Shown: one piece after another, positions 20,558-29,829 of the stretch
Layout of the letters: every line of letters starts with the position of its first letter
How positions within the stretch are numbered: the stretch's first letter is position 1
Assembly: GCA_945876035.1 (NCBI GenBank)
Contig: CAMCMU010000024.1
Coordinates: forward strand, 1 to 64,000
Source of the DNA: Schlesneria paludicola DSM 18645
Lineage (GTDB): Bacteria; Planctomycetota; Planctomycetia; Planctomycetales; Planctomycetaceae
Length of the DNA: 64,000 nt
Reading direction: 5' to 3'
Program-made: the position numbers and the translations under genes
The notes under the pieces: model-generated
Seen by the model: only the letters and a program-made list of their open reading frames with translations
What the model was told of the DNA's origin: nothing
The model's database searches: none

Positions 20558-21001
20558 ATGAAAATAGCCGTCGCCAGCGACCACAGAGGATTTGAAGTCA
20601 AAGACAGAATCGTGTCGTTTTTGTCTGAACTCCAGCACGAATGTCATGACTTCGGCACGTCTTCCGCCGAAGTCTGCGATTATCCAGACTACGCCGCCGT
20701 GGCCGCCCAAGCGGTCTCCGAGGGGCGTATGGATCGTGCCATTCTGATTTGTTGCTCAGGGATCGGAATGTGTATCGTGGCCAACAAATTCAAGGGAGTC
20801 CGTGCTGCCTTGTGTCATGACGATCTGGCCGCTGAGATGAGTCGCAGACACAATGACTCGAACGTGTTGTGTTTGTCCGCCGATTTGCTCAGTGATCGCC
20901 TCGCCTCTCGAATGATCGAGTTGTGGTTGGAAACCCCGTTTGAGGGAGGTCGACACACGCGACGGATTGACAAGATCGCCGGCTATGAGGCCAAGCAATA
21001 A
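20558..21001 (+). CDS. rpiB: ribose-5-phosphate isomerase B (RpiB/LacAB family)
   Basis: Interconverts ribose 5-phosphate and ribulose 5-phosphate in the pentose phosphate pathway. The 147 residues match the family. Motifs are ASDHRGFEVK at the N-terminus, GTSSAEVCDYPDYA, ILICCSGIGMCIVANK carrying the catalytic-base Cys (65 or 66), and RRHNDSNVLCL. The ATG at 20558 gives the canonical N-terminus; the frame is open 15 codons further upstream to a TTG, which I reject. It probably shares a transcript with the YrdC-phosphatase gene. Confidence 0.94.
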   Translation: MKIAVASDHRGFEVKDRIVSFLSELQHECHDFGTSSAEVCDYPDYAAVAAQAVSEGRMDRAILICCSGIGMCIVANKFKGVRAALCHDDLAAEMSRRHNDSNVLCLSADLLSDRLASRMIELWLETPFEGGRHTRRIDKIAGYEAKQ

Positions 21002-21248
21002 GCGTTAGGGAAGCCTGTTTTCGACGTGTCTGTGATGAATTCTACAGGCATTTGGCGTGGCGCAAGCGTTAGGACAGGAGCTCCAATTTAATTGAAACGA
21101 ATACGCCACAGAGATAGAGCAAAGATGGGGAATAACGTTACCATTCCAGAATTTCCAGACAGTCCGAGTCGGTGGACTTTATGCGTTGGCAAAGCGATGG
21201 TTTCGAAGATATTACAAACTTAATCATTTCCGAAAGGGGCGGCTCGCG

Positions 21249-21635
21249 ATGAAGCCCGAAGAGTTAAAGTACACCAAGACACATGAATGGGTTGCCGTTG
21301 ACGGAGACATCGCCACGATTGGCATTACCGATTTTGCGGTTCACTTGCTCAGTGATCTTGTGTATGCGGAGTTGCCAATCGTGGGGAAAATTTTGATTCA
21401 AGGACAACCGTTCGGCGAAGTAGAAAGCGTGAAGGCCGTGAGTGACTTATACGCCCCAATGAGCGGCGTTGTGACGGACCGAAATGCGATTCTTTCTGAC
21501 CACCTCGATCTGCTCACTCAAGATCCATTCGGAGCGGGCTGGATGATCAAAGTCTGTCTCGCCGACTCCAAGGAGCTTGCGAATCTACTCGATTATCAGG
21601 CTTACAAAGCTCACTGCGATTCCAATTCACACTAG
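21249..21635 (+). CDS. gcvH: glycine cleavage system H protein
   Basis: A lipoyl carrier that shuttles the aminomethyl group between the P, T and L proteins of the glycine cleavage system. It is 128 residues long, the usual size. It has KYTKTHEWV at the N-terminus and the lipoylation site GEVESVKAVSD with Lys62. The ATG at 21249 is preceded by GAAAGGGG; an upstream frame to 21186 adds 21 basic residues and is rejected. The gcvT and gcvP partners are not in the window, so the gene stands alone here. Confidence 0.95.
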   Translation: MKPEELKYTKTHEWVAVDGDIATIGITDFAVHLLSDLVYAELPIVGKILIQGQPFGEVESVKAVSDLYAPMSGVVTDRNAILSDHLDLLTQDPFGAGWMIKVCLADSKELANLLDYQAYKAHCDSNSH

Positions 21636-21891
21636 ACTTCTGATCGACTGCTTCGCCGATCAGGAATTGATGCGGAGCGTGTGTTTTCGAATTCTAGCTG
21701 TGCCCTTAACCTGTGTGGACGTGATCAGATCGCTTGTGTCGGTTTCGGTTTCGCGGTTCGTATCATCTGCAGGTTGACGTCATCGGTGACCGGGGTGCTT
21801 CTGCCGCCTCGACCCGCAATTATTAATGTCACCGAACGCCGCCGCCCGAGACGACTCTCCACCGGCGATCTACGTCCCTAGCCTCTTGCTG

Positions 21892-23364
21892 TCATCCACC
21901 GGCGATCTTTTTCCACAGTAGAGCGGCTGCAATCCCACCGTAGACAAAGGCACACAAGACGAGGCCTAGTCGTCGCCAGAGTGGCGGACGAAGTTCTGGT
22001 GGGAGGAATCGAGTGTTCACTCGCAAAATCTGTATGGCACCAATCGCCATGATGGGACACGCGATGACGCCGAGGACTTCGAACAATTGCAGGACCGTTC
22101 CCAACCGAACGGCGAACATCGCCCACGTTGTCAGCAGGATTAGTAGCACCGCATAAAGTCGGCTCACCGGCCATCGCCTCGCTCCCGGAAAGGCCACCCA
22201 ACTGATGTCACTCACAGTCCGAACCAGGATGTCCGTGTTGCCTAAATGAGTGGAGAACAGAATCCAGAACCCGTTGAACAGGGCCAAATACCAAAACCCA
22301 CTCCAGAGCTGATCTGCCATGAATTGGGCTTGGTATGTTCCCGCCTCTTGGCCCTTCAAGATGGCGTCGGCAGGAATGATCTTCGCCGCGAGATTCACGT
22401 TGAGAAACATGCCCATCAGGCATCCGAATCCCCACAGGGCGACCTGATCCAAAACGGTGTACCGCCACCAGATCCGCCAGCGACGCAGGTTCTCGGGATT
22501 GATTGGAAACGTGGTGCCGATGGGGCGGACGACCGAATGATCCCCAGCCAGTTCACTGCCGATCGCTCCCGAGAGCTGACCCATTCCGAATCCCTTGTCG
22601 CGAAACCAATTTGAAATGGCGAGGTTTCCCATACCACCCGATCCGGCTGTCGCTGCAAAGGTGGCCAGCAACACGAGATCAATCGTGCCTCGAGTCGGTT
22701 GCATTCCGAAGAATCCTGCCGCCGTCAGGATCCAGTCTCCCGCCGGAACAAATAAGACGTTGGCGATGATCAGAAAGCCGAAGATGAACACAATCATGGC
22801 CCACGAGAGTTTCTCCAACATGCGTTCGATGGACTTCCCGGAGAGAAGCATCACGACGGCCAATGCGATGACTCCGGTGGCGATCCAATGCTGCATGGCC
22901 ACCTCCTGCTCGTTCTGCGGCAGTCGTCCATAGAAGGCCGCGAACAGGACCGAACCACACGCGGCCGCCAAGGCAGGAGTCGCCAACTGTGCCATGCCGA
23001 TCACAATGTAGAACCAGGCCCAGAATCGCGATCCAGGACGCAGACGCATGAAGCCGGTGATGATCGGCTCGCCGGTGTACAGAGTGTACCGAACGGCCTC
23101 GAGATTGAAGAGCGTTTGCAACATGATGGCCACGGTTGCCACCCACAAAATACCGCGACCATGCTTGATTGTGGTCAGCGGCCCGACGATCCACTCGCCG
23201 CCACCAATTGCCGCCGCCAGCAGGATTGCTCCGGGTCCGATCGTCTTGAACAGATTGACGATACCAAACGGTAACGGTTCCGGCAGGTCTGCTCGTTCCC
23301 ATGCCGGCAGGCCGCCGTGATCAAAATATTCGGTGGAAACGGGCGATTGATTGTTGGCGGTCAT
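21892..23364 (-). CDS. Nramp-related multi-pass transporter
   Basis: A 490-residue integral membrane protein with about eleven hydrophobic segments. The first begins TIGPGAILLAAAIGGGEWI, which corresponds to the Nramp TM1 region. The metal-binding DPGN of TM1 and the MPH of TM6 that define true Mn/Fe Nramp transporters are not visible. The protein therefore seems a divergent branch of the superfamily, possibly with another substrate. The ATG at 23362-23364 starts just before the cytoplasmic N-terminus (MTANNQSP); an upstream extension of 26 residues is unlikely. It is a single gene. Confidence 0.8.
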   Translation of the reverse strand: MTANNQSPVSTEYFDHGGLPAWERADLPEPLPFGIVNLFKTIGPGAILLAAAIGGGEWIVGPLTTIKHGRGILWVATVAIMLQTLFNLEAVRYTLYTGEPIITGFMRLRPGSRFWAWFYIVIGMAQLATPALAAACGSVLFAAFYGRLPQNEQEVAMQHWIATGVIALAVVMLLSGKSIERMLEKLSWAMIVFIFGFLIIANVLFVPAGDWILTAAGFFGMQPTRGTIDLVLLATFAATAGSGGMGNLAISNWFRDKGFGMGQLSGAIGSELAGDHSVVRPIGTTFPINPENLRRWRIWWRYTVLDQVALWGFGCLMGMFLNVNLAAKIIPADAILKGQEAGTYQAQFMADQLWSGFWYLALFNGFWILFSTHLGNTDILVRTVSDISWVAFPGARRWPVSRLYAVLLILLTTWAMFAVRLGTVLQLFEVLGVIACPIMAIGAIQILRVNTRFLPPELRPPLWRRLGLVLCAFVYGGIAAALLWKKIAGG

Positions 23365-23598
23365 CAGTGCGGAACCCTTATATCGGGATAAACGACTCTG
23401 TTGAAATAAGCGTGAGGCACATGGGCGGCTTCGAGTTTCCACAGCCGGTTTTGTGAAAGCATTCGGTGATGTGTCCTCTGTCTGCAGGGTGACCGAGGAT
23501 TTTTTTTCTTAACAAGGAACAGGCGGCATGGCGATGCCAGCAGAGTTCGCGGACAAACACAACGACGTGAACCGGATAAGAGTACACGAACCTCGCCC

Positions 23599-24243
23599 TC
23601 AATTCACTTTCCAAGCGGAGTTTATCCGGCACGTTTGATTGGCGTTCGGTGGATTTTCGGGGGCGTGTATCAGGCCCCGTATGTCGCCATAAGCGAACAG
23701 ACGACCGCGTGGGGTGTATCCTGGTTCGCCGTCGTCTTCGCCGAAAAGTTGCGGAACGTGATCCGGTCGGATCGGACCCGTGAAGCCGATGTCTCGATAC
23801 GCCCTCATCGCCGCGGCCCTGTCGCTGGGGCCGTTGTCGTGAAACGTCTCCGCGCAGTTGTCGCGAGTGCCTCTGATGTCGCGGAAGTGGACGTATCCAA
23901 TGTGTTGTCCGAGGCGGCGGATTGTCTGCGGGATAGTGACTTCCATGGCTGCAAATGTCCCCTGGCAAAAACAAATGCCATTGGAACGACTCGGAACGAG
24001 AGTGACCAGCCGTTCGAAGTTTTCGACCGAATTCATGATTCGATCTTGGCCAAGCAGTGCGGCTGCGAGTGGACCATCCGGGTGCATGGACATTGTGACT
24101 CCAGAAGCTTCGGCGACGGGAACTAGAAGACGCAGACATTGTTCGAGGTTCCGCCACAATTCGTCTGTAGAGGTCACTCCACACTGTGCCGCCAACGCGA
24201 GATTCTGATCGGACATCGGAGTCAAAACAGTAGCGAGCCTCAT
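23599..24243 (-). CDS. mannonate dehydratase-like protein with a large internal deletion
   Basis: The 214 residues match the ends of UxuA-type mannonate dehydratases but lack a central block. The first 23 residues (MRLATVLTPM, LALAAQCGVT) are the usual start. The text then jumps to DELWRNLEQ and PVAEASGVTMSMHPDGP, which normally lie about 120-140 residues later. The C-terminal half is well kept: FCQGTFAAMEVTIPQTIRR, VHFRDIRGT, ETFHDNG, MRAYRDIGFTGPIRPDHVP, GRLFAYGDIRGL. The HPDDP motif reads HPDGP. The reading frame is intact throughout, so it may be a recent decay or a shortened variant. Activity is doubtful without the missing barrel strands. ATG 24241-24243 fits the family start. Confidence 0.78.
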   Translation of the reverse strand: MRLATVLTPMSDQNLALAAQCGVTSTDELWRNLEQCLRLLVPVAEASGVTMSMHPDGPLAAALLGQDRIMNSVENFERLVTLVPSRSNGICFCQGTFAAMEVTIPQTIRRLGQHIGYVHFRDIRGTRDNCAETFHDNGPSDRAAAMRAYRDIGFTGPIRPDHVPQLFGEDDGEPGYTPRGRLFAYGDIRGLIHAPENPPNANQTCRINSAWKVN

Positions 24244-24700
24244 GGTCGAATTGTTCTGCTCCTTCGACGGTCCCGGTCTACGGCAGTAGCGAGGCCCATC
24301 AACCGACAACGCGGGTAGGACGGGATTCGTGACGACCGAGTTCGTTCGGGGGCTGGGCTAAATCTGACAACGCCAAAGAGATCGACCTCGATCTGCGAAA
24401 CAAACGACTGGAGGCTTGCCCAAGTTCGTAATTGCCGGAAGTCTGTTTCGTTTGTCACTGCGTCCATTTCTTTTGCCGATTCGAAAACGGGTCAGACCTT
24501 TGGTCCGTTTTGCAGTCGACTCGCAGGCACATGAAATACGCCACCACGGTTGTGACTGCTTAGTGGACAAGGATCAATAGAACGTCTCACGGCAGGTTGA
24601 AATAGCCGTGGCGTTCACACGCCGAGCGGAGACCGTGAAGCGCGTCGTGCTTGAGCAGCAACGGATCTCGCGTCGCTCCGCTACTACGGGGGTCGGCAGA
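24244..24700. other. intergenic, nothing recognised
   Basis: About 460 bases. Short frames on both strands have no family signature and no good ribosome site. No hairpin with a U-run was found after the VWA gene. Confidence 0.4.
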
Positions 24701-26398
24701 TCACGAGCCGAGAATCGACTTTCGACGGTTGACGTAGTCCCACACGACGAAGCGATCGAGATCTCGACCAGCGGTGAAGAACACGCGGCCCTTAGTCGAT
24801 TCCGCCAGACGGTGAGCAAAGCGGATGTCTTCATGCGTTTGCGACCAGCTGGGTAAAAGAAAAATGTTGATCACGATTCCTTCACGCTGACAGCGTAGAG
24901 CCTCGCGCATGGTCGCGGATTCCGTGGCGGGATCCGAGGGGTACAGTAAATAGAGAAGCGGTCCTTCGAAGTGGGCCGTGGGAAGTCCATCGGTAATCAA
25001 GATGATTTGGCGGTTGGGGGTATCGCGTGTCGACAGGAACTGACGCCCGAGTTGCAACGCGTGTTGGATATTCGTGAAGTGCGGCGGAATATCCGATTCG
25101 GTGACATCGTCGCGGCTCATGTCGGCTCGAAGTCGGACGACCGGGTCAAAAATCGTGACGACTTTGGGCAACAAGGTGACAACTTCACTGAAGTGACGCG
25201 GCTTCGCAAAGCTGGCCATCTCGATGAATTGCAGGAAGTCGCCCGGATATTCTCGGCGAATCAGACCGTCAAGCGCCAAGCCCATTCGCTTCACGTTGAT
25301 GTACTGCCCACCCTGTCGCATCGAACCGCTCATGTCCATCAATACCGCGGTGGCACACTTGGGGTTGTTGCGAGAGCGGTGAATGACGATATCCTCGGGC
25401 CGCATTCGTAATGGTCGCGAACGATCGCGGATCATGGCGTTCACGAGCGACTGTGGAATATCCATCTGTGACACCGAATCTCCAAACTCGTATTCCTTCG
25501 TGACGGGGAGTTCGACAGCACCTTCACCTTGAATCGGACCTTGATGGCGGCCCGTGCGCGACGCCTGCAACTGACTGAAAATTTGTTCGAGCAACCGACC
25601 CTGAAACAGGCGATAGGCTTGTGGGCTCAATTGATAGCCGTTCTTCGTCTTTTCCAAACCCTGTTGCGAGGCCAACTGCCGGACGAGTTCCTCAATCTGC
25701 CGCTGCATTTCCGTCAGCCCTTCGAGCTGTTCCGCATCTGCGAACTGGCTCAACTCTGAAAAATCGATTACGGCGATCTGCGCCGTCTTCGCGGCCTCCT
25801 GCAGTTGCTTCAACAGGCGGTCAATCGTTTCTAATTCCTCTTTGACAGCGAGGGCCTGATCGATGGTCAACGGCTTGCGTCCCGTAAACTCGTATTTCGA
25901 GGCGAGTTCGTCGACCTGATACTTGTCGCCTAACCGATCTATCAATTGAACGAGTTGTCGAGCGAACCGCGAGCGATCATCACCGATGCGATACCACAGA
26001 CTTTCCAGCTCACGAATTTGTTCGTCCCGCACTCCTTTTTCAAAGGCCGATTTCAGTGCGTCCGGCGGATGCGTGTTGTGAGCGAGTTTCGTGAACGAAC
26101 GCTCGGCGAGGTCGACCACCTGCTGTGTTTCCCATGTCGCCAAGATTTTTTGTTTTCGTTCGAGCAGCATCCTGCTGAGTCCCTCGAGGCTCGGTCCGAG
26201 GCCCGCGATTTGGCGAATGTCGAGCTTGATCGCCTGCGCCAATTCGGCCTCGCTCAATTCGCGCATGTCCCCGAATTGGAGCATGTGTTCGAATGCAGGT
26301 GAAACCAGATCGGGAGGTGACAGCGAGGGATTGGGAATGTTCCTCGGATCGTACCGCTGATAGGTATGGATCACGCCACCCAACGGGGGATTCTTCAT
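24701..26398 (-). CDS. VWA domain protein, MoxR partner (CoxE-like)
   Basis: A 565-residue cytoplasmic-looking protein. The N-terminal two thirds are helical and charged with likely coiled coils (EELVRQLASQQGL). The C-terminal third is a von Willebrand A domain with the MIDAS motif DMSGSM and a later ITDGLPTAHFEG. Such proteins work with MoxR-type AAA ATPases in metal insertion, protein maturation or stress responses. The AAA partner is encoded immediately upstream on the same strand (173-base gap). The start at 26398 is the first ATG giving a normal N-terminus; ATGs further up to 26458 are possible. Confidence 0.88.
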   Translation of the reverse strand: MKNPPLGGVIHTYQRYDPRNIPNPSLSPPDLVSPAFEHMLQFGDMRELSEAELAQAIKLDIRQIAGLGPSLEGLSRMLLERKQKILATWETQQVVDLAERSFTKLAHNTHPPDALKSAFEKGVRDEQIRELESLWYRIGDDRSRFARQLVQLIDRLGDKYQVDELASKYEFTGRKPLTIDQALAVKEELETIDRLLKQLQEAAKTAQIAVIDFSELSQFADAEQLEGLTEMQRQIEELVRQLASQQGLEKTKNGYQLSPQAYRLFQGRLLEQIFSQLQASRTGRHQGPIQGEGAVELPVTKEYEFGDSVSQMDIPQSLVNAMIRDRSRPLRMRPEDIVIHRSRNNPKCATAVLMDMSGSMRQGGQYINVKRMGLALDGLIRREYPGDFLQFIEMASFAKPRHFSEVVTLLPKVVTIFDPVVRLRADMSRDDVTESDIPPHFTNIQHALQLGRQFLSTRDTPNRQIILITDGLPTAHFEGPLLYLLYPSDPATESATMREALRCQREGIVINIFLLPSWSQTHEDIRFAHRLAESTKGRVFFTAGRDLDRFVVWDYVNRRKSILGS

Positions 26399-26571
26399 CA
26401 CAGGTTTTCCGTGTTTGCATCTTGAGGACGGCGGAGGAAGGCGAATCATTGGGGTCACAGGGGGAATTCAAACCTAGGCAGAGAACCGGAATCCTTTGGC
26501 ACCCCTCTCCCCTCCCCTGCGACTCTGGATGGCTTTGGTTTGTCTGTCTCCTCTGGTGGACACAGAGTATT

Positions 26572-27987
26572 TCAAACTTCGTATCGAATATTTCCTCGCG
26601 ACTGGCTGCGGGAGATCTTTTCGGTCGCATACAAGCCTGCGAGGACGAATTCGACGCACGCAGCGCGGACCGCCGGATCACTCGAAGCGTTCACATCAAA
26701 GGCTTTGTCCCAGGCGGGTGGAACGCGTTTAAGGCGTTCGGAATAGTGAGAAGAAGGCAGCATATCACCGACTTCGATCTTCACTCCTTGGCTGAAAATT
26801 TGCGAGATCTCATCCATCCCATGCTCGTCGATATACTCCTCAAACACCGTTCGAATCGCGTCCGCGATCAGTGAATCGAGGATCTGGCGTTCGCTCATTT
26901 GATGGCTGCCCATCAAATCGAGTTCCAGCTTGCCGAGCGATGATGAGTACAGATGTCCCAAATCGCTAATCCGAGGGACCGCGGGAGATTCGCCCAGACG
27001 GGCTCCCCGCTGTCGGGCGCTGGCGATCATGGTTCCGTAGTTGGCAATGCTGAATCGTGTGCTGACTCCAGACTGTTGATCGATGTACTTTGACTTCCTG
27101 GCGGCAACGCTCAGTTCTTCGATAATTTCTTTCATGAAACGGGGAACGATGACGGGAAAAGCTCCTTCGAGGCTGATGCGGGTCTCTTGCTCCATGATCT
27201 CGATGCCGAGATCCCGGTCCTCGGGATAGTGCGTATGGATCACCGAGCCAATCCGATCCTTAAGCTGAGGGATCACTTTACCACTGCGATTGTAAGTGGC
27301 AGGATTGGCGGAAAAGAGAATCAAGACGTCGATCTCGAATCGAACCGGGAAGCCACGAATTTGAACGTCGCGTTCTTCGAGAATATTGAACATTCCGACT
27401 TGGACCAGTTCATCGAGTTCCGGCAGTTCGTTCATTGCAAAAATACCGCGATGCATTCGCGGGATTAGGCCGAAGTGAAGCGACTCTTCCGCAGACATGC
27501 TGGTTCCGCCGGCAAGTTTGGCGGGGTCGATCTCACCAATGATGTCGGCAAATTTTGTCCCCGGAGCGAGTCGCTCAACGTACCGCTCGTCCCGCGGCCA
27601 CCAGCCGATCGGGACTTCGGACTCCGGACGGGTGGCCACGAGTTCTCGACAGACGCGCGTGATCGGTTGGTACGGGTCCTCGTGCAGTGGCGATTCAGGG
27701 TGCTCAATATAAGGGATTGCGTCATCGAGGAACCGAGAAAGGGTTCGCATCAGGCGGCTTTTCCCCTGCCCCTTTTCGCCAAGAAAAAGCATATCATGAC
27801 CGGCGATCAAGGCGATGTTGATCTCGGGAATGACCGTATTCTCGTAGCCCACAATTCCCGGAAAGAGAGGCGCGCCCTCTGCCAGTGCAGTCAGAAAATT
27901 GTCGCGTATTTCTTGTTTGACCGTCTTCGAGACCCAGCCACTGCGTCGCAGTTGTTCAAGATTTGTCGGTCGACTTTGATTGAGCAT
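26572..27987 (-). CDS. MoxR-type AAA+ ATPase (magnesium-chelatase-like)
   Basis: A 471-residue AAA+ ATPase with Walker A GEKGQGKS (residues 70-77), a Walker B/sensor region [13 protein letters not shown], and the helix-2 insert style of the MoxR/ChlI group ([34 protein letters not shown]). MoxR ATPases act as chaperones with VWA-domain proteins, and the VWA gene lies directly downstream. I infer that the two proteins form one complex. The client is not encoded next to them; the following genes belong to a DUF1501 operon. Confidence 0.93.
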   Translation of the reverse strand: MLNQSRPTNLEQLRRSGWVSKTVKQEIRDNFLTALAEGAPLFPGIVGYENTVIPEINIALIAGHDMLFLGEKGQGKSRLMRTLSRFLDDAIPYIEHPESPLHEDPYQPITRVCRELVATRPESEVPIGWWPRDERYVERLAPGTKFADIIGEIDPAKLAGGTSMSAEESLHFGLIPRMHRGIFAMNELPELDELVQVGMFNILEERDVQIRGFPVRFEIDVLILFSANPATYNRSGKVIPQLKDRIGSVIHTHYPEDRDLGIEIMEQETRISLEGAFPVIVPRFMKEIIEELSVAARKSKYIDQQSGVSTRFSIANYGTMIASARQRGARLGESPAVPRISDLGHLYSSSLGKLELDLMGSHQMSERQILDSLIADAIRTVFEEYIDEHGMDEISQIFSQGVKIEVGDMLPSSHYSERLKRVPPAWDKAFDVNASSDPAVRAACVEFVLAGLYATEKISRSQSRGNIRYEV

Positions 27988-28398
27988 AAAGATCTCGTTG
28001 TGGGGAAGTCCCGGTCTGATATTGCCGCGGCGTCAGCGCGGACGATTGATTTCGCCCAGATGTCGTGTCTTCGGTATCGATAAAGTATAGAACAACGACA
28101 CCAATCGACAATCGTTTCCTTTGGGCAATGTTCAAACTCGTGTTCAAATACGGAACGCGCAACAGACACACGCTGTCATTTCGTCGCTCGCTGAGCAAGA
28201 TGCTGAAGCGCGGCTCGCGTTCCATTCGACGTTGTCGGTTGCCGATGTGACGCTGTGGAGCGTGATCTGCCTCGGCTCGGATGAGGCGATTCGAACTGCG
28301 GCGAGGACGGGCGTGCTGCACCAGGGTTTCCAAGCGAGGTCATCCCCGGTTCGATGCCAAAACCGCTCCGCTTTCCGCCGCTCCGATCGCTTTCTGAG
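27988..28398. other. intergenic upstream of the MoxR gene
   Basis: About 410 bases between the DUF1501 stop and the MoxR start, both on the minus strand. Frames here are short and unconserved. It probably contains the promoter of the MoxR/VWA unit; no motif is clear. Confidence 0.4.
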
Positions 28399-29784
28399 CT
28401 ACGCAATTACCTCGTGCAGAACCTTGCCGGCGACATCCGTTAATCGGAAATCTCTGGCTGAATAGCGGTATGTCAGTCGTTCGTGATTCAGTCCGAGAAG
28501 TTGCAAGATTGTGGCGTGGAGGTCGTGGATATGGACTCGGTTCTGGATCGCTTGAAAGCCGAAGTCGTCGGTTTCGCCGTAAGTCATGCCACCGCGGATG
28601 CCGCCCCCAGCCAGCCACATGGTAAAGCCGTAGTGATTGTGGTCTCGTCCCGATTCATTCTCTGTCGTCGGAGTGCGGCCAAACTCACCACCCCAAATGA
28701 CCAGTGTTTCTTCAAGCATGCCGCGACGTTTTAGGTCTCGTAGGAGTGCTGCAATCGGCTGATCAATATCCTTGGTGAGGATCTTCGCATTCCCGTTGTG
28801 GCCAAAGTGTGTGTCCCAGGGGTTGTCATCACCGTAATAGACTTGCGTGAATCGAACGCCCCGTTCGGCAAGCCGTCTGGCCAGCAGGCAACCGTTGGAG
28901 AAGTGGCCGGATCCGTATTCCTCGCGGATATGTTTCGGTTCGTTGTTGAGGTCGAAGGCTTCCGTCGCAGAAAATTGCATCCGGAACGCAGTTTCCATGG
29001 CCGCGATGCGTGATTCCAGTTGCTTGTCTTCGGAACGTTCCGCCAAATGCCGATTGTTGAGATCGCGCATGAGTTGAAGTTGCTGTGATTGCTCTTTGAA
29101 TGACAGTGTCGTATTTCGTAAATACGGAATCAATTTTTGAGGGTCAAGATGGGAATGATTAATATAAGTTCCCTGATGCTGCCCTGGCAGAAAGGCACTG
29201 GTCCACAGGATCGATGTTCTCACCGGATGACCTGGGCAGAGGACGACATATCCCGGCAGATTTTCCGATTCGGAGCCCAATCCATACGATATCCAAGATC
29301 CGATGCTCGGGCGGGTGGGCATAATCGTCCCGTTGTTCATGAGCAGAAGTGCTGCCGCATGATTGGGGTTGTCGGTATGGACCGACCTCAAAACGCAGAC
29401 ATCATCAATGCAGGTGGCAAAGTGTGGTAACAGTTCGCTGACTGCGATTCCGCTTTCACCGTGCAACCGGAATTGAAAGGGAGAGGCCATCAATCCCTCG
29501 GTTTTGCGTTCGGTCCGAAATGTACTGAGCTCCGCTGGCCGCTGCCCTTCAAATTTCGCGACGTTCGGCTTCGGATCGAACAGATCTGGACCGTGCGGAC
29601 CACCGTTCATGAAGAGTTGAATGACACGTTTCGCACGCGGAATCGTATGCGCTGAGACTTCTTTGGCCGACGACGACTGGTCCAACATGCCGGCTAGGCC
29701 AATGGCCCCGAGGCCACCACCGAGTGAACGGACGAACTGCCGACGAGAGCGTCGCTCAGCGGTGTGGAGGTCATGGTCCGGCAT
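28399..29784 (-). CDS. DUF1501 family protein (copy 2)
   Basis: A 461-residue DUF1501 protein with a clear twin-arginine-type signal (RRSRRQFVRSLGGGLGAIGL). Family marks: LFMNGGPHGPDLFDPKPNV, DNPNHAAAL, and WGGEFGRTPTTENESGRDHN with HYGFTMWLAGGG. I chose the ATG at 29782-29784, which has GAGG five bases upstream. A TTG 14 codons earlier sits directly after the PSD1 stop and would leave only three bases between the genes. It forms an operon with the PSD1 gene upstream. It is clearly paralogous to the 14.1-15.5 kb copy. Confidence 0.92.
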   Translation of the reverse strand: MPDHDLHTAERRSRRQFVRSLGGGLGAIGLAGMLDQSSSAKEVSAHTIPRAKRVIQLFMNGGPHGPDLFDPKPNVAKFEGQRPAELSTFRTERKTEGLMASPFQFRLHGESGIAVSELLPHFATCIDDVCVLRSVHTDNPNHAAALLLMNNGTIMPTRPSIGSWISYGLGSESENLPGYVVLCPGHPVRTSILWTSAFLPGQHQGTYINHSHLDPQKLIPYLRNTTLSFKEQSQQLQLMRDLNNRHLAERSEDKQLESRIAAMETAFRMQFSATEAFDLNNEPKHIREEYGSGHFSNGCLLARRLAERGVRFTQVYYGDDNPWDTHFGHNGNAKILTKDIDQPIAALLRDLKRRGMLEETLVIWGGEFGRTPTTENESGRDHNHYGFTMWLAGGGIRGGMTYGETDDFGFQAIQNRVHIHDLHATILQLLGLNHERLTYRYSARDFRLTDVAGKVLHEVIA

Positions 29785-29829
29785 TTTGGCCTCGCGACTA
29801 TTTTTCAACCGAGCGTGATTTATCAACCA

